This document shows positions 38,370 to 48,022 of a stretch of DNA of 64,000 nucleotides, in pieces. This stretch comes from Micromonospora craniellae. GTDB taxonomy: Bacteria > Actinomycetota > Actinomycetes > Mycobacteriales > Micromonosporaceae. The position numbers and the translations under genes were made by a program. The notes beneath the pieces are model-generated. The model worked only from the letters and a program-made list of their open reading frames with translations. It had not been told where the DNA came from and searched no databases. Position 1 is the first letter of the stretch. Each line of letters begins with the position of its first letter. The stretch is from contig NZ_CP061725.1 in the NCBI RefSeq assembly GCF_014764405.1, forward strand, positions 992,001 to 1,056,000, given 5' to 3'.

Positions 38370-38459
38370 TCACTGACGGGTGTCCATCGAGGTCTGCAGG
38401 GCACGGCGGGCCTGCTCGCGGGCCTCGTCGGTGGTCTCGGGCTTGGGCTTGGCGGGCAT
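38370..38459 (-). CDS. 29-residue small protein, function unknown
   Basis: ATG at 38459 with GGAAGGGG about seven bases upstream, TGA at 38370-38372. The peptide begins MPAKPKPETTDEAREQ and ends SMDTRQ; its middle (DEAREQARRALQTS) would form a charged amphipathic helix. The strong ribosome binding site and sensible composition (Lys/Pro tail, then helix) argue it is real. It lies in the 560-bp stretch between the MATE gene and the small membrane genes, where I see no other gene. Conservation would be the test. Confidence 0.55.
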   Translation of the reverse strand: MPAKPKPETTDEAREQARRALQTSMDTRQ

Positions 38460-38728
38460 GGCGGACCCCTTCCAGGGCGCGCGCCGAGAGGCGCGACGGC
38501 ATCACGGGCGGTGTACGACAGGCACCCGAGACCGGCCCCGGGATCACCGGAGCTATGGACGGGTGGTGTGGTGGCGGCCCGGGTCGGTCGCCCCTGGAGG
38601 GGGAAGCGACGCCAGGTAGGGCTCCGCTCCCGTGACCTGTGCCACAGCAGCACCGGTCTATTCCCAAGTTATCGTTCAGGTCCACATGGTGCGCGCTGTT
38701 CCCGCCATCTGGACCGGTCAGATCCCGG

Positions 38729-38941
38729 TCACCGGGCCAGGAAGTGCCAGCCCACCCACCACCAGAAGCCGAACATGCCGATCCGGCCCACCGGGACCGG
38801 ACCGACCTCGTACCGCATCACGTACGCGCACGCCTCGCCGAGCGTCGGGATGCGCGAGCCCTCCCGCCGGGCCAGCCACTCGACCAACCCGAACAGCGCC
38901 AGGCCGACCAGGAAGCCACCGATCGCCAGATACCGCATCAT
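38729..38941 (-). CDS. Small membrane protein (DUF6186-like)
   Basis: 70 aa from the first of two adjacent ATG codons at 38941. One N-terminal hydrophobic helix (YLAIGGFLVGLALFGLVEWLAR), then IPTLGEACAYVMR and a C-terminal FWWWVGWHFLAR. The TLGE...VMR and WWxGWHF blocks resemble DUF6186 actinobacterial proteins; this assignment is from memory of the pattern and moderate. It overlaps the stop of the upstream membrane gene (ATGATG), so the two are coupled. Confidence 0.75.
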   Translation of the reverse strand: MMRYLAIGGFLVGLALFGLVEWLARREGSRIPTLGEACAYVMRYEVGPVPVGRIGMFGFWWWVGWHFLAR

Positions 38942-39345
38942 CGGCGCACCAACCCCCAGAACGCCGACAGCCACACCAGCCAGGCGGCGGAGCGGACCAT
39001 CCGGTCCTCCAGCAACGGGTCGGCCAGCAGCGAGAAGGTCGGGAAGTCGTCACCGGCCGCCGCGAAGAACGTGGCCCCCTCGAACACCCCGAAGACCACC
39101 ACCGGCAACGTCCACCAGACCGCGCCGGAACCCAGGCGCTCGGGTGCGGGCCGGGCCTGCACCCGCTTGGTCAGTCCCAGCCAGATCAGGAGCCCGCCGG
39201 TGCCGAACACGTAGAGGTTCGCCTCCGTGGAGAACGACGGGAACCGCCCGCCGACCAGCGAGAGGGCCACCAGCACCGGTACGCAGACGACCGGTCGTTC
39301 CCACGTGCGGGGAGCGTCGATCGTGAGGTCGTGGGGCTGCTCCAT
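38938..39345 (-). CDS. Four-helix membrane protein, function unknown
   Basis: 135 aa. A polar N terminus with a DAPRTWERP stretch is followed by four hydrophobic segments (about residues 18-32, 42-58, 74-92, 116-132). Unidentified. Its stop overlaps the start of the 70-aa membrane protein. The pair sits between nrnA and the MATE gene in the core block, a slot that in other actinobacteria often holds small membrane genes. Probable subunit pair, by inference from coupling. Confidence 0.75.
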   Translation of the reverse strand: MEQPHDLTIDAPRTWERPVVCVPVLVALSLVGGRFPSFSTEANLYVFGTGGLLIWLGLTKRVQARPAPERLGSGAVWWTLPVVVFGVFEGATFFAAAGDDFPTFSLLADPLLEDRMVRSAAWLVWLSAFWGLVRR

Positions 39346-39410
39346 CACTCGATTCTCCCCGTCATCACTCGGCAGCGGTATGGCAACACTCCCCGGAGCC
39401 GCCTCTGAAA

Positions 39411-40601
39411 TCACCCCTCGGGGGCGACACCACTCCCCGGCCCGGGCGTCAACTCGGCCCGGACCCGGTCGACCACCTCGTCCACGGTTCCCCGGCCGGT
39501 GAACCCGGCGGCGAGTCGATGACCGCCGCCGCCCAGCGCCACCGCCACCCGGCTCACGTCCACCGCGCCCTTGCTGCGCAGCGACACCGCCCACTCGTCC
39601 GGCCCGGTCTGCTTCACCACGCAGCTCACGTCGGCCTCGGCGGTGCACCGCACCGGATCGATGAGCGCCTCCAGCACGTACGGCCGCTGGTCGTGCCGGG
39701 CCAGGTCGTCCTGGGTCGCGTACGTCCAGACCAGGCCGTGCCCGGACGCCGCCTCGGGCTCCAGCCGGGCGCGGCCGAGCACCTCCCCGAAGAGACGCAC
39801 CGCGCCGAAGGGCCGGCTGTCGAACACCCGCCGGGAGATCTCCCCCGGCCGGATGCCGGTGGCCAGCAGGCGGGCGGCCATCTCGTGCACGGCCGGCGTG
39901 GTCGCGTCGAACCGGAACGAGCCGGTGTCGGTGCTCAACGCCACGTACAGGCACTCGGCGATGCCGGCGTCCAGCGGTACGCCGAGCCGGGCCAACAGTT
40001 CCTCCGCGACCACCGAGGTCGCCGCCGCCGCCGGATCGACCAGGTTGACGTCACCGAAGCCGGCGTTGGAGGCGTGGTGGTCGAGCACCAGCGCGGTGCC
40101 CGGCCCGGCCAGGCGGTCGGCCAGGTCACCGAGACGCGAGTCGCTGGCCGCGTCGAAGCAGATCACCAGATCCGGCTCCAGGTCGGCCTCGGTCGCCGGC
40201 ACCAGCAGTTCCAGCCCGGGCAGTCCACGGAACGGTTCGGGCACCTCCGGCGGCCCGGGGAAGGTCGCCTGCAACCGGCGTACGCCGAGTCGCCGCAGCC
40301 CGAGCCCGAAGCCGAGCATGCTGCCCAGCGCGTCGCCGTCCGGGTTGACGTGGCAGATCAGCAGCACCCGCCCGGCGGGTGCCACCTGGCGTACCGCCGC
40401 CACCGCCGCGGCCCAGTCGGCCTCGCTCGGCGCGGACCCACCCGGGTCCGGCGAGGTCGCCGCCCCCGTCGAGGCTCCGGTGGCCGCCGCGTCCGGGTCG
40501 GCGGAAACCGCCGGCCCCTCGGCCGTGCCGGGGCGGGCCGGACTCGGCAACGCCGCACCCGGGCCCGACTCGGTCAGCGCACCGCCGGAGGGGGCGGTCA
40601 C
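39411..40601 (-). CDS. nrnA: DHH/DHHA1 phosphoesterase (NrnA-type oligoribonuclease / pAp phosphatase)
   Basis: 396 aa. After an unusual 60-residue Ala/Pro/Ser/Gly-rich extension come the DHH motifs: LICHVNPDGDALGS, VICFDAASDSRLGD, VLDHHASNAGFG (the DHH-type HH), and the C-terminal DHHA1 block GGGGHRLAAGF. These enzymes clear nanoRNAs and 3'-phosphoadenosine 5'-phosphate. The GTG start overlaps the rbfA stop, so the extension is probably translated; an internal start before the first motif cannot be excluded. rbfA-nrnA order is conserved. Confidence 0.9.
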   Translation of the reverse strand: MTAPSGGALTESGPGAALPSPARPGTAEGPAVSADPDAAATGASTGAATSPDPGGSAPSEADWAAAVAAVRQVAPAGRVLLICHVNPDGDALGSMLGFGLGLRRLGVRRLQATFPGPPEVPEPFRGLPGLELLVPATEADLEPDLVICFDAASDSRLGDLADRLAGPGTALVLDHHASNAGFGDVNLVDPAAAATSVVAEELLARLGVPLDAGIAECLYVALSTDTGSFRFDATTPAVHEMAARLLATGIRPGEISRRVFDSRPFGAVRLFGEVLGRARLEPEAASGHGLVWTYATQDDLARHDQRPYVLEALIDPVRCTAEADVSCVVKQTGPDEWAVSLRSKGAVDVSRVAVALGGGGHRLAAGFTGRGTVDEVVDRVRAELTPGPGSGVAPEG

Positions 40602-41095
40602 CGCCGCTCCCCGCTCCGGGCGTCGTCCGTGTCACCGGTGCCGGTCTGGTTCTCGGCCTCGCCGGCCTCGTCTTCCTCGTCTTCGAGCCGGTACGGCTGG
40701 GCCTCACCGGCGTACTCGGCCTTCGCGGCGAGACGCTGCACCTCCGCGTCGGCGGTCCGGGCCGCCGCGAGCAGGTCGTCGATGTGCTTCACCTGGTCCT
40801 GCACGTCGTCCAGGACGAAGGTCAGGGTCGGCGAGTGGCGCAACCCGAGCGCCTTGCCGACGGTGCTGCGCAGCATGCCCTTGGCGCTGTCCAGCGCGGC
40901 GGCGGTGCCCGCCTGCGCCGCCGCGTCACCGAGCACGGTGTAGAAGACCGTGGCGTCGCGCAGGTCGGCGGTTATCCGGGCGTCGGTGATAGTGACCATG
41001 CCGAGCCGCGGGTCCTTGATCTGGCTCCGCACCACCGACGCGACCAGTTCACGCACCCGCTCCGCGTGCCGACGTACCTTGGCCGGATCCGTCAT
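40598..41095 (-). CDS. rbfA: 30S ribosome-binding factor A
   Basis: 165 aa. KH-like fold with HAERVRELVASVV, IKDPRLGMVTITD and SPTLTFVLDD. The C-terminal 40 residues are acidic (Asp/Glu-rich tail). It helps 16S rRNA 5' maturation and cold adaptation. ATG 41095 has GGAGGTGGCGGAG upstream. It is followed by nrnA with a 4-bp overlap. Confidence 0.95.
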   Translation of the reverse strand: MTDPAKVRRHAERVRELVASVVRSQIKDPRLGMVTITDARITADLRDATVFYTVLGDAAAQAGTAAALDSAKGMLRSTVGKALGLRHSPTLTFVLDDVQDQVKHIDDLLAAARTADAEVQRLAAKAEYAGEAQPYRLEDEEDEAGEAENQTGTGDTDDARSGERR

Positions 41096-41238
41096 CTCCG
41101 CCACCTCCACGGCGTCCCGCTGCCGGCCGGAACCGGCGACGCCGTCACCGGAGCCCGCACCGACCCCAACACTGGAAACCCTACCCGCGCCACGTGCCCC
41201 GGCGCGCGGGGCGGCAGGGTGGCCGCATCCGCCACCGG

Positions 41239-41532
41239 TCAGTCCTCCGCGCCGTGCAGCCGGCGGCGCACCGACAGCAACTCGACCTCCGGTCGACCGG
41301 CCACCAAGCGCTCGCACGAGTCGAGCACCTCACGGGCGTGAGCCGCCTCCGCGGCCACGACCGCCACTCCTATCTCGGCTCGCCCGTGCAGGTCGAGCGC
41401 ACCCACCTCGGCGGCCGCCACCTCGAAGCGGCGCAGCGCCGCCACGATCGGCCGTACGTACGATCTCTTCGCCTTCAGCGACCGGGAGTCGCCCGGCAGC
41501 AGCAGGTCGAACACTGCGGTTGCGGTGAACAT
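41239..41532 (-). CDS. DUF503 (YlxP-like) family protein
   Basis: 97 aa, full length for DUF503. Recognisable blocks are SLKAKRSYVRPIVAALRRF and the alternating beta/alpha pattern of a ferredoxin-like fold, with an EVGALDLHGRAEIGVAVVA strand pair. Found between infB and rbfA in many Gram-positives, suggesting a role in ribosome assembly or translation; actual function unknown. Confidence 0.9.
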   Translation of the reverse strand: MFTATAVFDLLLPGDSRSLKAKRSYVRPIVAALRRFEVAAAEVGALDLHGRAEIGVAVVAAEAAHAREVLDSCERLVAGRPEVELLSVRRRLHGAED

Positions 41533-41564
41533 CGCTGCGGACACTACCCGCACCCCACCCCACA

Positions 41565-41606
41565 TGATCAAGGGGTTTACGCCATTCGGCGTAAACCCCT
41601 CGATCA
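41565..41606 (-). terminator. infB terminator built on a TGATCAAGGGGTTTACGCC palindrome
   Basis: The 5' arm TGATCAAGGGGTTTACGCC and the 3' arm GGCGTAAACCCCTCGATCA pair over 19 bp with one mismatch and a short ATTC loop, 16 bases after the infB stop (- strand). The TGATCAAG-GGTTT core is shared with the 24531-24590 element, so it also counts as a member of a dispersed repeat family. Confidence 0.75.
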
Positions 41607-41622
41607 GTGCGTCACTACCGGA

Positions 41623-44600
41623 TCAGGCGCGAACCTTCTCCCGCATCTCGAAGGTCTCGATGATGTCGCCCGGCTGCACGTTGTTGTAACCGGACAGGGT
41701 CAGACCACACTCGAAGCCCTCGCGGACCTCGGTCGCGTCGTCCTTGAACCGCTTGAGCGAGCTGATCGTGATGTTGTCCGCCACGACCGTGCCGTCGCGC
41801 AGCAGGCGCGCCTTCGCGTTGCGCCGGATGATGCCCGACCGGACGATGCAACCGGAGATGTTGCCGATCTTGGACGAGCGGAAGACCTCGCGGATCTCCG
41901 CGCTGCCCAGCTCGACCTCCTCGTACTCCGGCTTGAGCAGGCCCTTGAGCGCCGCCTCGATCTCCTCGATGGCCTGGTAGATGACGGTGTAGTACCGGAT
42001 CTCCACGCCCTCGCGGTCGGCCATCTCGCGGACCTTGTTGGAGGCCCGCACGTTGAAGCCGATGATCGTGACCGGCTCGGACGAGGCGCTCGCGAGCATG
42101 ACGTTGCTCTCGGTGATCGCGCCGACGCCCCGGTCGAGGACCTTGAGCTGGACCTCCTCGGGGATGTCGAGGTTGAACAGCGCGTCCTCCAGGGCCTCCA
42201 CCGAACCGGAGACATCGCCCTTGAGGATGAGGTTGAGCGACGTCTTCTCGCCCTCCTTGAGCTGCTCCATGAGCGTCTCGAGGGTGGCCCGGCCACGGGA
42301 GTTGGCGAACGCCGCCGCCCGCCGCCGCGCCTGGCGCTGCTCGGCGATCTGCCGCACCGTGCGGTCGTCCGCCGCGGCGAGGAAGGTGTCACCGGCGCCG
42401 GGCACCGCGGTCAGACCGAGGACCATGACCGGACGTGCCGGGCCGGCCTCGGTGACCTGGTTGCCGTTCTCGTCGAGCATCGCCCGGACCCGGCCGTGCG
42501 CCCCACCGGCGACGATCGAGTCGCCCGCCCGCAGGGTGCCCTTCTGCACCAGCACCGTCGCCACCGCACCACGGCCCTTGTCCAGGTGCGCCTCGATGGC
42601 CACACCCTGCGCCGGCCCGTCCGTCGGAGCGGTCAGCTCCAGCGACGCGTCGGCGGTGAGCAGCACGGCCTCAAGGAGTTCCTCGATGCCGATGCCGGGC
42701 TTCGCGGCCACGTTGACGAACATGGTCTCGCCGCCGTACTCCTCGGCGACCAGGCCGTACTCGGTCAGCTGCTGGCGGACCTTGTCCGGGTTGGCCTCCG
42801 GCTTGTCGACCTTGTTGACCGCGACCACGATCGGCACGTCCGCCGCCTTGGCGTGGTTGAGCGCCTCGATGGTCTGCGGCATCACGCCGTCGTCGGCCGC
42901 CACCACCAGGATCACGATGTCGGTGACCTGGGCACCACGGGCACGCATGGCGGTGAACGCCTCGTGACCCGGGGTGTCGATGAAGGTGACCGCCCGGTCC
43001 TCGCCCTCGTGCGGGACGTGGACCTGGTAGGCGCCGATGTGCTGGGTGATGCCACCGGCCTCGCCGGCCACCACGTTCGCCTTGCGGATCGCGTCGAGCA
43101 GCTTGGTCTTACCGTGGTCGACGTGACCCATGACGGTCACCACCGGCGCACGGCTGACCAGGCGGTCCTCCGCGACCTCGGCGTCGAGGTCGATGTTGAA
43201 CTGCGCGAGCAGCTCGCGGTCCTCGTCCTCCGGGCTGACGATCTGCACGGTGAAGCCGAGGTGCTCACCCAGCAGCAGCAGGGTGTCGTCGGAGCACGAC
43301 TGGGTCGCGGTGACCATCTCGCCCAGGTTGAACATCTCCTGGACCAGCGAACCCGGGTTGGCGTTGATCTTGTCGGCGAAGTCCGACAGCGAGGCGCCAC
43401 GGGAGAGCCGGACCGTCTGCCCCTGACCCCGGGGAGCACCCGAGCTCATGGTCGGGGCCGACAGGTTGTCGAACTCCTGTCTGCGCTGCTTCTTGGACTT
43501 GCGACCACGGGTCGGCTTGCCACCCGGACGCCCGAAGGCACCGGCGGCACCGCCGCCACGGCCACGGCCACCGCCACCCGGGCGACCGCCGCCACCGGCC
43601 GGCCCGCCCGGCCGGAAGCCGCCACCAGCACCGGCACCGCCACCGCCACCGGGGCCGCCACGGTAGCCACCGCCACCGCCGCCACCGCCACCGGGGCCGC
43701 CACGGTAACCGCCGCCACCGCCGCCACCACCGGGGCCGCCACGGTAACCGCCGCCACCGCCGCCACCCGGACGACCGGCACCGCCGCCACCGGGGCGACC
43801 GGCACCCGGGCCACCCGGACGACCGGGACGCTGGCTCGGCATGGAGGCCGGGCTGGGCCGCGGCGGCATCGAGGCGGGACTCGGCCGCGGCGGCATCGAG
43901 GCCGGGCTGGGCCGGGGACCACCGGCACCGGCGGCCGGCGGCCGCTGCTGGCTGCCCTGGATACCGAAGGGGTTGTTACCGGCGCCACGCGCCGGCGGGC
44001 GACCCTGCCGGCCGCCCGGGCCGGGGTTCGGGCCACCGGGACGACCTGCGGCCGGAGAACCCGGGCGGGGCGGCATGGCGCCGGGACCGGGCCGCGGACC
44101 TGGACGGGCGCCGCCGTCGGCCGGAGGCTCCCGGCGGACGTTCTCGCGCTGCTGCTGGCGGGCGGCCTGCGCGGCCTTGACCGCGGCCTCCTGCTCGGCC
44201 TTCAGCGCGGCGGCGCGCGCCTCGGCGGCGGCCACCTCGATGTCATGGGCACTCGCCGGCTTGGCGACCGGGGTCACTGACGGCGGAGGGCCGGGAACCG
44301 GTGCCTTCGGCTTCGGCCCGGGCATCGCCGGACGCCGTGGCGGCGTCGGCTTGGCGGTGACCCGAGGTTCGCCGGGGGTCGGCGGCGGGGTGGGCGCTGC
44401 CGCCGGAGCCGGGGCGGCCGACGGCGGAGCCGCCGGAGCCGGGGCGGCCGACGGCGGAGCCGCCGGAGCGCCAGCGCCACCGGAGGCGACGAACGCGTTA
44501 CGCAGCCGACGGGCGACGGGCGCCTCGACCGTGCTCGACGCGGACTTGACGAACTCGCCCATTTCCTTCAGCTTGGCGAGAACGGTCTTACTCTCGACCC

Positions 44601-44643
44601 CGAGCTCTTTCGCAAGCTCGTGTACGCGGGCCTTGCCTGCCAC
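41623..44643 (-). CDS. infB: Translation initiation factor IF-2
   Basis: 1006 aa from the GTG at 44643 (AGGAG just upstream). An N-terminal IF2_N domain ([21 protein letters not shown]) is followed by a very long low-complexity region: Pro/Ala repeats, three SPASMPPRP units and a Gly/Arg/Tyr region with repeated [10 protein letters not shown] (about residues 265-370). The G domain has G1 [11 protein letters not shown] near residue 505, then DTPGHEAF and [10 protein letters not shown], followed by the beta-barrels and C-terminal domains that bind fMet-tRNA. It lies between ylxR and DUF503. Confidence 0.96.
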   Translation of the reverse strand: MAGKARVHELAKELGVESKTVLAKLKEMGEFVKSASSTVEAPVARRLRNAFVASGGAGAPAAPPSAAPAPAAPPSAAPAPAAAPTPPPTPGEPRVTAKPTPPRRPAMPGPKPKAPVPGPPPSVTPVAKPASAHDIEVAAAEARAAALKAEQEAAVKAAQAARQQQRENVRREPPADGGARPGPRPGPGAMPPRPGSPAAGRPGGPNPGPGGRQGRPPARGAGNNPFGIQGSQQRPPAAGAGGPRPSPASMPPRPSPASMPPRPSPASMPSQRPGRPGGPGAGRPGGGGAGRPGGGGGGGYRGGPGGGGGGGGYRGGPGGGGGGGGGYRGGPGGGGGAGAGGGFRPGGPAGGGGRPGGGGRGRGGGAAGAFGRPGGKPTRGRKSKKQRRQEFDNLSAPTMSSGAPRGQGQTVRLSRGASLSDFADKINANPGSLVQEMFNLGEMVTATQSCSDDTLLLLGEHLGFTVQIVSPEDEDRELLAQFNIDLDAEVAEDRLVSRAPVVTVMGHVDHGKTKLLDAIRKANVVAGEAGGITQHIGAYQVHVPHEGEDRAVTFIDTPGHEAFTAMRARGAQVTDIVILVVAADDGVMPQTIEALNHAKAADVPIVVAVNKVDKPEANPDKVRQQLTEYGLVAEEYGGETMFVNVAAKPGIGIEELLEAVLLTADASLELTAPTDGPAQGVAIEAHLDKGRGAVATVLVQKGTLRAGDSIVAGGAHGRVRAMLDENGNQVTEAGPARPVMVLGLTAVPGAGDTFLAAADDRTVRQIAEQRQARRRAAAFANSRGRATLETLMEQLKEGEKTSLNLILKGDVSGSVEALEDALFNLDIPEEVQLKVLDRGVGAITESNVMLASASSEPVTIIGFNVRASNKVREMADREGVEIRYYTVIYQAIEEIEAALKGLLKPEYEEVELGSAEIREVFRSSKIGNISGCIVRSGIIRRNAKARLLRDGTVVADNITISSLKRFKDDATEVREGFECGLTLSGYNNVQPGDIIETFEMREKVRA

Positions 44644-44796
44644 TGCACTCCTCACTCCGAGGTCGTGCGGGCAGCACCCGCAGCGACCTCACTCGTGCAC
44701 TTGAAGCCTGATCATTTCTGGGACTTCATCGTGTGCTCATGTCGGTCGTCCTACCTTGCTAGCGGCCACACCCGGTCGGATGACCGGACGTGGTGG

Positions 44797-45066
44797 TTAA
44801 CGCGTCAGGTACTCCGCGAGGGCGCCGTCATCCGGAACCCCGGCGAGGCGCAGCGCGCGCCCGAAGGCGCGACGCCGCACTGCCTGCGCGAAGCAGGCCG
44901 GATCTGGGTGCATGTTCGCTCCCCGACCCGGCAGTCTGCGGGCCGGATCGGGTCGGAGGCTGAATCCAGCCTCGTCGCCGACCGCGACGATCCGCAGTAG
45001 TTCACTGGCCGGCGCCCGCCGTCGGCAACCCACACAGGTGCGCTCCGGCAGCGCGCGTCGTGCCAC
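44797..45066 (-). CDS. ylxR: YlxR (DUF448) RNA-binding protein
   Basis: 89 aa. The DUF448 signature is complete: PERTCVGCRRRAPASELLRIV, then RPDPARRLPGRGA and a Cys in HPDPACFAQAVRRRAFGRAL. YlxR proteins bind RNase P RNA and other RNAs in some species. It lies between nusA and infB, as usual. Confidence 0.92.
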   Translation of the reverse strand: MARRALPERTCVGCRRRAPASELLRIVAVGDEAGFSLRPDPARRLPGRGANMHPDPACFAQAVRRRAFGRALRLAGVPDDGALAEYLTR

Positions 45067-45082
45067 TGGCAGAAGTCTACCC

Positions 45083-46126
45083 CTAGCTACCCGAGACCGC
45101 TCCGCCCGGTTCCCGGACGTGATCAGCCCCGGGTCGGCCGCCGGAGCCAGACTGCTCGGCGTCGGACCGGATGTCGATCCGCCATCCGGTCAACCGGGCA
45201 GCAAGCCGGGCATTCTGCCCTTCCCGCCCGATCGCCAGGGAGAGCTGGAAATCCGGCACCGTCACCCGGGCCGCCCGGGCACCCAGGTCCACCACCTCGA
45301 CCCGCAGCGCCTTGGCCGGTGACAACGCGTTGCCGACGAAGGTCGCCGGGTCGTCCGACCAGTCGATGATGTCGATCTTCTCGCCGTGCAGCTCGCTCAT
45401 CACCGCCCGGACCCGCTGCCCCATCGGGCCGATACAGGCGCCCTTGGCGTTGACTCCGGGAGTGGTGGACCGGACCGCGATCTTCGTACGGTGACCGGCC
45501 TCACGCGCGATCGCGCTGATCTCGACCGTACCGTCGGCGATCTCCGGAACCTCCAGGGCGAAGAGTTTCTTCACCAGGTTCGGATGCGTACGCGACAACG
45601 TGATCTGCGGGCCGCGCATCCCCTTGGCCACGTGCACCACCACGCAGCGAATCCGCTCGCCGTGGGTGTACCGCTCCCCGGGCACCTGCTCGGACTGGGG
45701 CAGCACCCCCTCCAGCTTGCCCAGGTCGACCGTGACGATGCCCTTCTCGGCTCGGGCCTCGTGCGCCTGCACCACACCGGTCACCAGGTCACCGTCGCGG
45801 CCGGCGTACTCGCCGAAGTGCACCTCGTCGGTGGCCTCCCGCAACCGCTGCAGGATGACCTGCTTGGCGGTCATCGCGGCGATCCGCCCGAAGTCGTGCG
45901 GAGTGTCGTCCCACTCCCGTTCCACGGTGCCCTCGTCGCCCAGTTCCTGGGCGTAGACCAGGGCCACACCGGTCTTACGGTCGATCTCCACCCGGGCGTG
46001 CGACTGCGCACCCTCGGTGTGCCGGTACGCGGTCAACAGCGCGGTCTCGATCGCCGCGAGGATCGTGTCGAACGGAATCTCCCGCTCGCGCTCGAGTGCG
46101 CGCAGCGCCGCGAGGTCTATGTTCAC
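45083..46126 (-). CDS. nusA: Transcription termination/antitermination factor NusA
   Basis: 347 aa, the normal actinobacterial length (no C-terminal acidic repeats). N-terminal RNA polymerase-binding domain ([21 protein letters not shown]), S1 domain (about residues 110-180) and two KH domains with [26 protein letters not shown] and the ending [21 protein letters not shown]. The ATG overlaps the rimP stop by four bases. Confidence 0.95.
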   Translation of the reverse strand: MNIDLAALRALEREREIPFDTILAAIETALLTAYRHTEGAQSHARVEIDRKTGVALVYAQELGDEGTVEREWDDTPHDFGRIAAMTAKQVILQRLREATDEVHFGEYAGRDGDLVTGVVQAHEARAEKGIVTVDLGKLEGVLPQSEQVPGERYTHGERIRCVVVHVAKGMRGPQITLSRTHPNLVKKLFALEVPEIADGTVEISAIAREAGHRTKIAVRSTTPGVNAKGACIGPMGQRVRAVMSELHGEKIDIIDWSDDPATFVGNALSPAKALRVEVVDLGARAARVTVPDFQLSLAIGREGQNARLAARLTGWRIDIRSDAEQSGSGGRPGADHVREPGGAVSGS

Positions 46127-46791
46127 CTCTCCTCGTCCTCCACATCGTCATCGTCATCGTCGTCGACGTCTTCTGATTCGGCCAGTTCGTCGAGGCGGCT
46201 GAACTCGACCTGCACCCGGCCCGGCCCGAGCTCGGCGTACGCCCACCCGGCGCGGTCGGCGTCCGTCTCCAGCACCACGTGCTCGTCGTCGGCCTCGACC
46301 ACCCGGCCGGTGACCTGCCGGTCGCCGGCCGGTCGGCCGTCGGCCGTCCCGCCGCCGCGCACGGTCACCCGGACCAGTCGGCCCACGTTGCGCCGCCAGT
46401 GCCGGGGCAGAGTCAGCGGACGGTCCACCCCCGGCGAGCTGACCTCCAGCTGGTACTCCCCGGCGACGATGTCGCCGCCGGTCTCCTCGGCCGCGTCCAG
46501 CGCTGCCGAGACCGCCCGCGACACGTCGGCGACCGCGTCCAGGTTGATGCCGCCGTCGGCATCGACGATCACACGTACCACATGCCGTCGACCGGCCCGG
46601 GACACGGCCAGGTCCTCCAGGTCGTAGCCGGCCTCGGCGACCACCGGTGCGATCACCGCGCGCAGCCGCTCGCGGCGGGCGGCCAGGTCACCCCGGGGCC
46701 CCTGCGCGCTGCGCGGCGCGGGACCGCCTCGCGGTGCCTGGCCGCCACGGGGTCGCCCCGTCGTTCTGGTGGCACGGCCACGCTGCGTCAT
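46123..46791 (-). CDS. rimP: Ribosome maturation factor RimP
   Basis: 222 aa. An N-terminal Arg/Gly-rich extension (about 35 residues) precedes the RimP core with [34 protein letters not shown] and [16 protein letters not shown]. The C terminus is a run of aspartates and glutamates. It is the first gene of the nusA-infB operon, so the promoter lies in the 46792-46960 gap shared with the divergent lipoprotein gene. Confidence 0.94.
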   Translation of the reverse strand: MTQRGRATRTTGRPRGGQAPRGGPAPRSAQGPRGDLAARRERLRAVIAPVVAEAGYDLEDLAVSRAGRRHVVRVIVDADGGINLDAVADVSRAVSAALDAAEETGGDIVAGEYQLEVSSPGVDRPLTLPRHWRRNVGRLVRVTVRGGGTADGRPAGDRQVTGRVVEADDEHVVLETDADRAGWAYAELGPGRVQVEFSRLDELAESEDVDDDDDDDVEDEER

Positions 46792-46961
46792 CTGTTGGAC
46801 CTTCCACTACTCGTCGGCCGCCATGCCGGCACGCCACCGGTGCGGGCGCGCGTCGGTGGTTGCGCAGAGCGTAACGCGCCCGGCGGAGGAGAGCCCGGGC
46901 GGCGCACCGGCGCCACCGCGCCACACGAACCGCGCCGATGGTGTTGACTTGTCCGGTGGTG

Positions 46962-47480
46962 ATGGACATGACGAGTCGGCCGGACGGGTCCGCCGCGTTC
47001 TCCCGGCGCGCGGTGCTGCGGGCCGGTGCGCTGCTGGCGCTGGGTGGGGCCACCGTGCCGTTGAGCGGGTGCGGTCTCTTCGGCGGAGACGAGCAGCCGC
47101 CGGAGCCGGACCCGCTGACCCCGCTGGTCGACGAGTCGCTGAGCCTCGCCGCGGGGCTGCGCGCCGCCGCGACCGCCCACCCCGATCTGGCCGCGCGGCT
47201 CGTCCCGCTCGCCGAGTCGCACGAGGCGCACGCGGCCGAACTGGCCCGGCTGACCGGCGCCGCGACACCGTCCGGCTCGGCCGCCCCCACCGGGGCGGCC
47301 TGGTCCTCCCCCGCCGTGCCGCCGGGCGAGCCGACCGCCGCGCTGGCCGCGCTGCGCCAGGCCGAGCGGACCGGCCGGGAGTCGGCCAAGGCCGCCTGCG
47401 CCGCCGCGCCCACCGACCGGGCCGCGGTGCTGGGCTCCGTCGCCGCCGCCCGAGCCAGCCACCTGGAGGCGCTGCGATGA
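46962..47480 (+). CDS. Tat-exported lipoprotein, partner of a ferritin-like protein
   Basis: About 172 aa. The N terminus carries a twin-arginine signal (FSRRAVLRAGALLALGG) ending in a lipobox LSGC, so the mature protein is anchored to the outer face of the membrane. The rest is Ala-rich and helical. ATG codons at 46962 and 46968 are both possible starts; GGTGG lies before them. It overlaps the next gene (ATGA), a DUF4439-type ferritin-like protein, and the pair is a common actinobacterial unit next to rimP. Role unknown, perhaps metal or redox handling. Confidence 0.82.
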   Translation: MDMTSRPDGSAAFSRRAVLRAGALLALGGATVPLSGCGLFGGDEQPPEPDPLTPLVDESLSLAAGLRAAATAHPDLAARLVPLAESHEAHAAELARLTGAATPSGSAAPTGAAWSSPAVPPGEPTAALAALRQAERTGRESAKAACAAAPTDRAAVLGSVAAARASHLEALR

Positions 47481-47938
47481 GCGAGTGGGTCACCGGACGC
47501 AGTGCGCCCGCCGGGCCGGGCGAGGCGCTCGCCGGGGCGTTGACCGCCGAGTACGCGGCCATCTGGGCCTACGGCCCGATCGGGGTACGCCTGACCGGCG
47601 ACGAACGGAAGGCCGCCGCCGACGCGGAGGCGGCCCACCGAGGCCGGCGGGACGCCCTGGTGATGCAGATCAGCACCGGCGGCGGGACCGTGCCACCGGA
47701 CCGGGCCGGCTACGCCCTGCCCTTCGCGGTGACCGACCGGGTCAGCGCGCTGCGGTTGGCGATCGAGGTGGAGGAGCGTACGGCGGCGTTCTGGCGGGCG
47801 GCGCTGCCGGTCAGCACCGGGGCCGAGCGGGAGCAGGCCCTGGCCGCCCTGGTCGAGTACGCGGTCCGCGCGACGCGCTGGCGGCGCAGCGCCGGCACCA
47901 CCCCGTTGACCGTGCCGTTCCCCGGTCGTCCCACCTGA
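47477..47938 (+). CDS. Ferritin-like DUF4439 domain protein
   Basis: 153 aa, four-helix ferritin-like fold. Helix 1 has ALTAEYAAIWAYGPIG (Glu ligand), helix 2 has AAHRGRRDALVM and helix 3 EVEERTAAFWRAAL, giving the E...H / E...(E) pattern of a carboxylate diiron scaffold, although the helix-4 metal residues are not obvious. Translationally coupled to the lipoprotein before it. The function is not established. Confidence 0.85.
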   Translation: MSEWVTGRSAPAGPGEALAGALTAEYAAIWAYGPIGVRLTGDERKAAADAEAAHRGRRDALVMQISTGGGTVPPDRAGYALPFAVTDRVSALRLAIEVEERTAAFWRAALPVSTGAEREQALAALVEYAVRATRWRRSAGTTPLTVPFPGRPT

Positions 47939-47985
47939 GGCGACACCGCCGGTCGATGGGTAGGCAGCGTCACGGTCCGCACCGG

Positions 47986-48014
47986 TTGCGGATGGCATAC
48001 CAGGTATGCATACT
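47986..48014 (+). promoter_or_regulatory. PadR promoter with palindromic operator in the spacer
   Basis: TTGCGG (47986-47991) and CATACT (48009-48014) form a good -35/-10 pair with an exact 17-bp spacer. A perfect 7-bp inverted repeat, GCATACC-A-GGTATGC (47995-48009), fills the spacer and touches the -10 box. Transcription would start near 48020-48023, at or next to the padR ATG (leaderless). Classic layout for autorepression. Confidence 0.7.
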
Positions 48015-48022
48015 CCGGTTCC

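Noticed and set aside
43520..43870. Gly-rich stretch in infB considered as a frameshift or assembly artefact
   Set aside because: The frame is unbroken, codons vary between repeats, and IF-2 of high-GC actinobacteria commonly has such a region.
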